Below, piece by piece: positions 57,898 through 64,000 of a DNA stretch of 64,000 nt (positions are counted from its first letter, which is position 1; the number at the start of each line of letters is the position of its first letter). Under the pieces are notes generated by a model. That model ran no database searches. It saw only the letters and a program-made list of their open reading frames with translations, and had not been told where the DNA came from. The translations under genes were made by a program, and so were the position numbers. Source of the DNA: Gnetum montanum (Eukaryota; Streptophyta; Gnetopsida; Gnetales; Gnetaceae); assembly GCA_015680685.1 (NCBI GenBank), contig MNCI01002855.1:237703-301702 (forward strand). Reading direction: 5' to 3'.

Positions 57898-59263
57898 TAC
57901 CCCCATGATTGAATAAAATATTGGGAAGGTATGGGATTATTGATTGATCTGCAAACTATTGATTGACTTTGAGTGTTACATTACTCAAGTGGATGCATAC
58001 AAAATGACAGTGTGACAAAAAGACTGGACAAACATTGAAAATTACAAAATTTGTAAAGGTCTTTAAAAATCTGTTGAAGATGATTCTTCTTGTCATTAGC
58101 AGCAGTAAACTTTTAACCTTGATTGTTATGTTAGTGCTTCTCTGGTTATGTAGAACCTTCTTGAAGGATGGACTGAAATTTCTTCTCATTGCCCCATGGA
58201 TCTAGTAATCATGCGAAGCTTGAGCTGCTATCTTGTATGTGCTATGATGTGTCCATGGTCATATCCTCTATTGTCCCTCTCCTGGCTTTGTTTTCGTGCC
58301 CAGCAAAAGAGCTTCTTCCTTAGATGTTTCTTTTAACATCACTTGTAGTCACCAAAGGATCAACATTAGCTATGGTAAATTTTCCTTAATAGTTAATCCT
58401 TGTTGGATCCCTTAGTTTTCATTTAAGCACAAGGTGATTATAGCATATTGTATCCAAGGCTATGAGGTAACTACAATCATTAAGTTGTTCACATTGTTTT
58501 GATCAATTACTATTAGTTACCATGATGTTCAAAGATAGGATGTTAGAAAAATTTCAAAAATGTTAAAGTAGGCATCCTTAGCCCCCATGACTAATAAGCG
58601 TAACTCTAGAAGCACATAGGTTTTTGAATAATTGAAACCAAAGGTCTAATTCAGAAGATGGCTAAGGAATATTAATGTATATGGATATAGAAAAGTAGGA
58701 AAAATTAATGAAATAGATAAGAAGTAGTCCCAAAAACATGCATAAATTCAAAGAAACCATCATTGATGTTCTGGAAGATATGAAGGTTAACTCAAAGCCA
58801 TGATTAACAAAAGTTATGCAAGTGGGTTCTCCCCAAACTAGGCTTTTGCCATAATGCCCTTGCAAAACCACTTTTATAGATGTCCGTGGGCACCTGAGAA
58901 GTTAAATGTAGACCATGCCTTTGTTCCAAACAACACACAACTATCGTTTGTAGGATGTTGCGCTATACTACACAAAACCAAAAGGCTCATAATCGCATGT
59001 AGTAGTGAGGTGAATAATGGAATGAGAAGCAATTGTAGAGATCGGGATGTAATGTATTTTGACCATGTCCACAATAGGTTCTTGTGACAAGTGTGATTAA
59101 AATGATCAACATAGCTATTTATCCAAGTTCAGATCAAGTTCATACCATAAATGATGACCTTGCATTGATGTGTTTCATCCTACCAACCACCATTAGTTCA
59201 GAACCACCTCAAAGAATGATCATCACTTCAAAAAGAGAAGAAAGGAGAAGACAAAAGGAAGGG
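56991..59263 (-). mobile_element. Element 5: gypsy remnant, 3' LTR plus internal tail with ORF2 mostly deleted
   Basis: 3' LTR at 56991-57897 (TGATGAG to TTCATCA on the + strand), next to a polypurine tract TACCCCCAT (57898-57906, + strand). On the - strand 58190-58130 keeps DPWGNEKKFQSIL, the ORF2 C-terminus (compare NPWSKEKKIKALL of element 3). Upstream of it ORF2 is gone and spacer sequence appears (58810-58900, shared with 11155-11225). It abuts the LTR of element 4 at 59264. Confidence 0.75.
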
Positions 59264-59989
59264 TGATGAGTGGCGAGGTACCCCTACGCTCAACCATACG
59301 AATATAAGCATGTACGCGCAATTTGGTCGAACTCTGTGGATGGACCAGTTGTGGCACCTAGATAGTTATACGTTGATCGTAATTCGCTGTCTTCCCACCT
59401 GATAATAGAAAAGATAAATTGATTAAACTAATAATGGAAGAAAACCCTAAATTAGGCTATGGTGATGGTATCTGTCCTTAACAATGCGTACACATCTTGG
59501 ACTTCGTGAGATTACTGTTAGGCATGCCAAGTATTCGCATTAAATGCTTGTGATTAAGGCATACACATTCCGCTTAATGACAGGAAAAGTAAATAACAAT
59601 AAATTGAACTACTAACTAAAGAAGGTATTAAATAATTAAAACAACAAAAATTAATCTAAGTGAATGCTGCAATGATGAAAGTAATCTCGATCTTTATTAC
59701 CGATCATGCATGTGTCCAAGTACGTCACACTTGAACAAAGGTGCCGTGCAATTACAAACGTCACACTGTGGGCATGCATTGGGAATAACTAGCTTGAAAG
59801 AAAGAAATTAAAAACTAAAAACTAAATTGCCAAAAGAACTAGAAAGAAAAGAACTTCTCTCTCTCCTCCCCTCTCAATTGTGCGCTTGAGTGCTGTATTT
59901 ATAGGCTAACACAGGAATCACGATATCATGTATACGATATCGTATCTAGGCCACGATATCGTGTGGGCTTGGCAAACCACAATTCATCA
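59264..59989 (-). repeat. 3' LTR of element 4
   Basis: TGATGAG to TTCATCA on the + strand. U3 carries the perfect palindromes ATACGATATCGTAT (59932-59945) and CACGATATCGTG (59952-59963), with the TATA box TATTTATAGG at 59896-59905 next to them. Confidence 0.9.
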
Positions 59990-60189
59990 TACCCCCACAA
60001 TTGAATAAAAACTCATCCTTGAGTTAATACAATGAGAGATGGGCTCCTTACAAAACATTATGAAGGTATGGGATTATTGACTACTATTGACTAACCATGC
60101 CACAGTGTGGGAAATACAAAACTTGGACATAAAACACAAAATACAAAATGTTGGAACTTATGTGGTTCCTGGAGGTGGTGGCTCCCCCA

Positions 60190-62925
60190 TTGGTGCTTTC
60201 CCTTTGTCTAGTACTACAGGCTTCTAAGATTATTGATGTGTGAAAAGTGCCTGTAGTTTCTCTTCTTCTGTCTGAGGATCATGCATAGTCCATGCTGATG
60301 TCCTAATGTTTGATGGAGCTAGCACCTCCCATGGATATGGCAGCTGTGGAAACATCTGGTTCGCTTTGACACATCACGCAACAAACTACCATCATTCCTC
60401 CTCATAGGCTTTGGCTTTATCTTGTAATTCATGGTAATTTGTTAGCCGTTGAGCCAAATTTGCTACTAGATCTCTTTGATCATGGTAGCTTGCTTTGACC
60501 ACTTCTAATTTAGAGTTTGCAACTTCTAATTTTTGCAACGTTTTCTTATGTTTGGCAAACTTTGTTTCATACTTAGCATAAGTGGTGGCTACCTGTTTCT
60601 CAAGCTCATTCCTCGGGTGCTCTGCTATTAACATGGCTAAGTTAGCATATCACAGATTTGCCAACTCCATGTACTCTCTTAAGTTTTGAATTTGCAAGTC
60701 CTAGCTTTTCAATTCCACTTGGTGGGCGAAGACATATGTATCCAATATGGCTCACCAGTCAGTGTATTGAGCACTGAAAGAGTTAATGTGAATCTTGGCT
60801 ATATGGATCTCTTTTTCGATTATTTCTTTGTACATTCCACCTGATCACGGAATTTCTCTTTCAACTTCTCATGCTTCTTGGCCTCATTCTACCATGCACT
60901 GATCTCTATTGCCATCTTTTAATGGATGGTATGGACCTCCTCCATAGAAGGGGTTCTATTTTCCCTGGCTAAGCAATTCGTATCTTGGTTGACCCGTATT
61001 AATTGTTCTCGCATCTGTTGAAAACTTTCTTCGAGAACATTCTTTTGTTTCTCAATTGCCGTCAACTAAAGATTTTCAGTAGCAAGTTATTTATTCTCTT
61101 CTTGTAAGGCATTGAGAGCCTTAGCATGTGCATACATTTAAGCTTGTGCCTTGGAAGCATCCCAATCAGCCTATTCTTTCTCCCTTTTTATTCTCTTCCA
61201 ATAATTTATTTAGTTGCTCATTTTTGAAAACATTTAGTTGGTCAGCAACAATGAATTGGGAAGGTTCTCTTCGTTTAGCTTGTAGGGTGACGAGCTTTTC
61301 ATGTCATCTTTGTAGTTCCACTTTCGCATGCTTGGCCCTAACTTCAGCCATGACCAATTTTCCTTTAGTTGAAGTGAGGTCTGATTGTATTGCTGTGACA
61401 TCTTGAGGGATGTCAAATAATGAAGTCATGACTTGTCTTGTTTGCAGCAAGGGATTCAAAACATTCTTATGTTTTGCAGGAGTCATTGAGGAATCGACCA
61501 AAATTTGAGCATCATGTGCTCTCGTGAAATCTGCTAGTGGCACAACAGGGATATTAAAACATTCTTTGATGTGGTCTACAACCACCTCTGCTGTGCCTGC
61601 CACATCCTGGTGCTACATGACCACAATTGTGGCACCTTCATCAGTTTCTAATCTGACGTGGAAGGATGTGGCATTCCCAGAGATCTACTAAGACCATTGG
61701 GACTCTCTTTCTGAAATTAATGAAATGTGTCCACTCACGAGGTTAGCTAAAACAATGGACTGCACAACATCGTCAATGACCCTGAATAAATTCTTGGCAT
61801 CATGACTCTCCAATTAATTGTCTCAGTAATGGTTCTGAGGTGACTAATGGACGATCAATAGTCTTGTTGTGGCGATGGTGATTGTTGGACTTGTTGGCTT
61901 GTGGGTTGTGTGTTGAGTCCTGCTTCCTGTTGTTGGCTAGGCCCTGCTGTTTGAGGCACAGTGGGCCCAGCTATTTGCTCGTTTTCTTGCTCTGATTGCT
62001 CGCTAACGTCTTTTCTTAGCACTGGTGGTTTGAGTAGTTCAGCATACGAAGCATTTTGGGCTTTTCTAAGAACATCATTCGTATAACCCAAAATTTCAGC
62101 ACGTCTACACAGCTTCTTGATGAGACAAGGGAAAGGCAAGGCAAGCTTCCTTGTTTTTCTTTTTTTGAATTACCTTAGTATTTCCGCCAAATATACATGG
62201 GGCAAATTTGCATTAAATTTTCCCATCAAAATCGCACTACCCCACGTCACATAAGTAGATAGTCTATTTAAGCCTTTGGTGGGGAAAATGTGATAAGTGC
62301 CGATCTTGAAGTAAATCCTCTCTTTCAAGGTCAGTTCTTCATAAGTTTTATTTTCTTTGTCGTAAGCCCATTTCAACCATAACTTTCTTGCGTTCGCTTC
62401 TGAGCGAGTGGATAAATGAGCAATCTTTGATCCTTCATTTGGAAGATTCAAGACCTCTACAATGGCCCTTGCAGAGAAATCAGTGAGAACGCCACCTACA
62501 TTGGCAATGGTGCTTTCTTCCTTGCCATGCTAGAATTGGTATGTCTCACCCAAATACCAGTCACCACTTTCCAAGAGAATAGGCCACAATGGAGATGCCT
62601 TAAGTTGAGTTTTTATTGGTTCGAGGTTAAACTTGGTGAAAGGCCTAAAATTGAGCTACATGATCACGGCTGAGAAGGTGGACTTCTCCTGAATGACTTG
62701 GAGACATTCTGGGGACAACATGAGACATTGCCTTGGTTTTGGGGCTCTAACTTCTCCACCTTCTGCGTGGCCAAATTACACTATTGCAAGGGTTTCCTGA
62801 TGAATGTTAAATGAGTGTGCTTCCTACTCTACATGTTCTACGTGAGGTCCCTGGCCTCTGCCTCCTCTTGGGCATTTAGCTACTCCTTGCGAAGGTCCTG
62901 CTCGATCTCCTCTTTTTGGGACCAT
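60190..62925 (-). pseudogene. ORF2 of element 4 (decayed)
   Basis: ATG at 62925 (MVPKRGDRAGPS) just after GATTACAG. 62451-62170 reads LWLKWAYDKENKTYEELTL, then KERIYFKIGTYHIFPTKGLN and AILMGKFNANLPHVYLAEIL; 62139-61855 begins MPFPCLIKKLCRRAEILGYT and passes into a Q/P/S-rich linker. 61603-61304 and 60634-60392 are helical, heptad-rich segments (KYETKFAKHKKTLQKLEVAN). Domain order is as in elements 2 and 3: basic N-terminus, 'transposon protein'-like domain, Q/P linker, long coiled coil. Stops at 62170, 61855, 61304 and 60392 break the frame. A nucleic-acid-binding or capsid-like role is possible; neither is shown. Confidence 0.65.
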
Positions 62926-63217
62926 CTGTAATCAAACAAAGATCAATTGTTACTAAGGTTGTGTAGAGAAATGTTTATCAACTCATACCTTACTCATTGC
63001 CTTAGTTCACAATCCATAATTACATAGTGTGATTTTAGAGTTAGAAATATTTCTGAGAAGTGGCTCTAAAAGGTGTTATTGTTGACCTTACATCATTGGG
63101 TTTCATCAATTTCTTTACATGTGGCACTTACAATGGTTTGGGTGGCCTAGGTGATTAATGAAAATTAACTTGGCATTTAACATAAACTGTTTCTTTAGTA
63201 AATATTGAATTTCTTAC
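62926..63217 (-). other. Possible ORF2 leader intron of element 4
   Basis: Donor GTAAGAA at 63217 and acceptor TTTGATTACAG ending at 62926 on the - strand give a 292-base intron directly before the ORF2 ATG, downstream of the internal TATA box. Confidence 0.5.
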
Positions 63218-63280
63218 CCTTATGATATCCTTCGGATGATAGCAAATTTCAATAAAAATATGCACACTTCCTACTACAGT

Positions 63281-63290
63281 ATCCCCCCAC
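63281..63290 (-). other. Internal polypurine-tract-like site of element 4
   Basis: On the - strand GTGGGGGGAT is preceded by CTTAGTC, similar to the 3' tract context (ACTCAGTTGTGGGGGTA in element 2). It could serve as a central plus-strand start or be a chance purine run. Confidence 0.35.
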
Positions 63291-63469
63291 GACTAAGTGG
63301 AACACTTCAGGTTCAAATAGGATCAGATAGAATTGAAATTGGAATGTTAGGGAGCTAAATATTGCACTTGGAAGATGGAGAGGTAAAGCTCTAAGTCGCA
63401 AAGGAAAATTTCAACAACTTCCCTAATGGCAAATGAAGGAAATGAACGTTGAAGTAGGTGGGGTCGTAA

Positions 63470-63521
63470 CTATATATAGGTAGGCAAGACCTGATATCAT
63501 GTATCCGATATCGATATTGCG
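63470..63521 (-). promoter_or_regulatory. Internal LTR-like promoter block of element 4
   Basis: TATA box CCTATATATAG (63470-63480, - strand) with an adjacent palindrome-rich segment. GATATCATGTAT at 63493-63504 plus the next nine bases match the LTR array of the same element (59922-59942) at 20 of 21 positions. It lies about 545 bases upstream of the ORF2 ATG. Confidence 0.65.
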
Positions 63522-64000
63522 TCCCCATCGACATGCACTAAATGTAGGGACTAAGTAGAAATAATGAATTTTTGATATTTAATGGAGGATTTGAGATTAA
63601 ATTGGAAGGTCTAGGGTATTTGGAAAATTAATTTTGAGGCATTAGAAGTGTCATGGTGGAGTCATATATTAAAATTTGTGAAAAGGGGCTAGGGCGAAGG
63701 GTGTATAGTAATTGTTAAGGAACAATTGATTAAAATGATAAGGGAAAGGGTAATTTTCTTAAGTGAGTACTCGAAGGATGTAAAATAATGCAATTGTGTG
63801 TAATAGGGACAAGTTACAAAAGTTACACAAGTGGATCCTCCCTAAAGTAGGCTCTAGTCTATGATGTCCTTATGGAACCACACCTCTAATGTCTATGGGG
63901 GCATTAGAGAAGTGGAATGCAACATATACCTATGAACAAAACACACATGTTAGAACCACCAAGTTGAGATAATAACTCTACATTACACCAACCACAAGTT

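Larger units (their letters stand above)
59264..64000 (-). mobile_element. Element 4: gypsy element, 3' half, continuing past the window edge
   Basis: 3' LTR 59264-59989, polypurine tract 59990-59998, post-ORF2 tract, ORF2 (about 60190-62925), leader intron, internal TATA with palindromes (63470-63521), then spacer to the edge (63830-63905 matches 11155-11225 and 58815-58895). Integrase and the rest of pol would lie to the right. Confidence 0.85.

Noticed and set aside
1-64000. CRISPR arrays, rRNA genes, intact tRNA genes
   Set aside because: No regularly spaced repeats with unique spacers, no conserved rRNA blocks, and the tRNA-like boxes seen lack cloverleaf completeness.

Overview
The window is plant nuclear DNA, most likely from a conifer (Pinaceae-like). 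Three things point there. One intact gene is spread over 22 kb by introns of up to 5.8 kb that are full of old retroelements. The intergenic DNA is nested, decayed Ty3/gypsy LTR retrotransposons. One intron holds a Penelope-like element with a GIY-YIG domain, a class known in land plants mainly from conifers (Dryad). There are no operons, CRISPR arrays, rRNAs or canonical tRNA genes.

Layout. (1) 1-24135: a Ty3/gypsy element on the + strand (element 1; its 5' LTR starts before the window). It is interrupted at 6388-19395 by a complete element of the same superfamily on the - strand (element 2), with matching LTRs and a 5-bp target duplication ATATG. (2) 24136-27230: the 3' internal part of a third copy (+ strand) with a long extra ORF, here called ORF2. 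(3) 27231-27791: gene flank with a degenerate tandem repeat. (4) 27792-50138: a nuclear gene of 11 coding exons, 367 codons, uninterrupted, encoding a HAD-superfamily-like protein with a likely plastid transit peptide. I assembled it exon by exon; all ten introns are GT-AG and all phases agree. Its introns carry LINE, Ty1/copia, Ty3/gypsy, Penelope-like and SINE-like fragments and a retrocopy of an unidentified mRNA. (5) 50139-56990: AT-rich intergenic DNA with a 120-bp direct repeat and an LTR-like promoter block, but no recognisable gene. (6) 56991-64000: two more - strand copies of the gypsy family (elements 5 and 4), the second running off the right edge.

The gypsy family is Athila/Tat-like. 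Order is LTR, PBS resembling a mutated tRNA-Asp site, gag with a short CCHC knuckle, PR, RT with FMDD, RNase H, IN, long spacer, ORF2, polypurine tract, LTR. ORF2 sits where Athila elements have their env-like gene, but it shows a domain resembling the 'putative plant transposon protein' type followed by a long coiled coil, with no signal peptide or membrane segment seen. In elements 2 and 4 an internal TATA box with a palindromic array lies upstream of ORF2. Each internal array closely matches the array in the same element's own LTR but differs from the other element's. This suggests an element-encoded factor co-evolving with its binding sites, and is the most interesting candidate system here.

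All retroelement coding regions carry stops and frameshifts; only the HAD-like gene looks functional. Four single Ns (15453, 15557 or so, 19155, 46703) mark probable assembly joins; two of them bracket a 105-bp inversion and one sits between perfect 45-bp duplicates.
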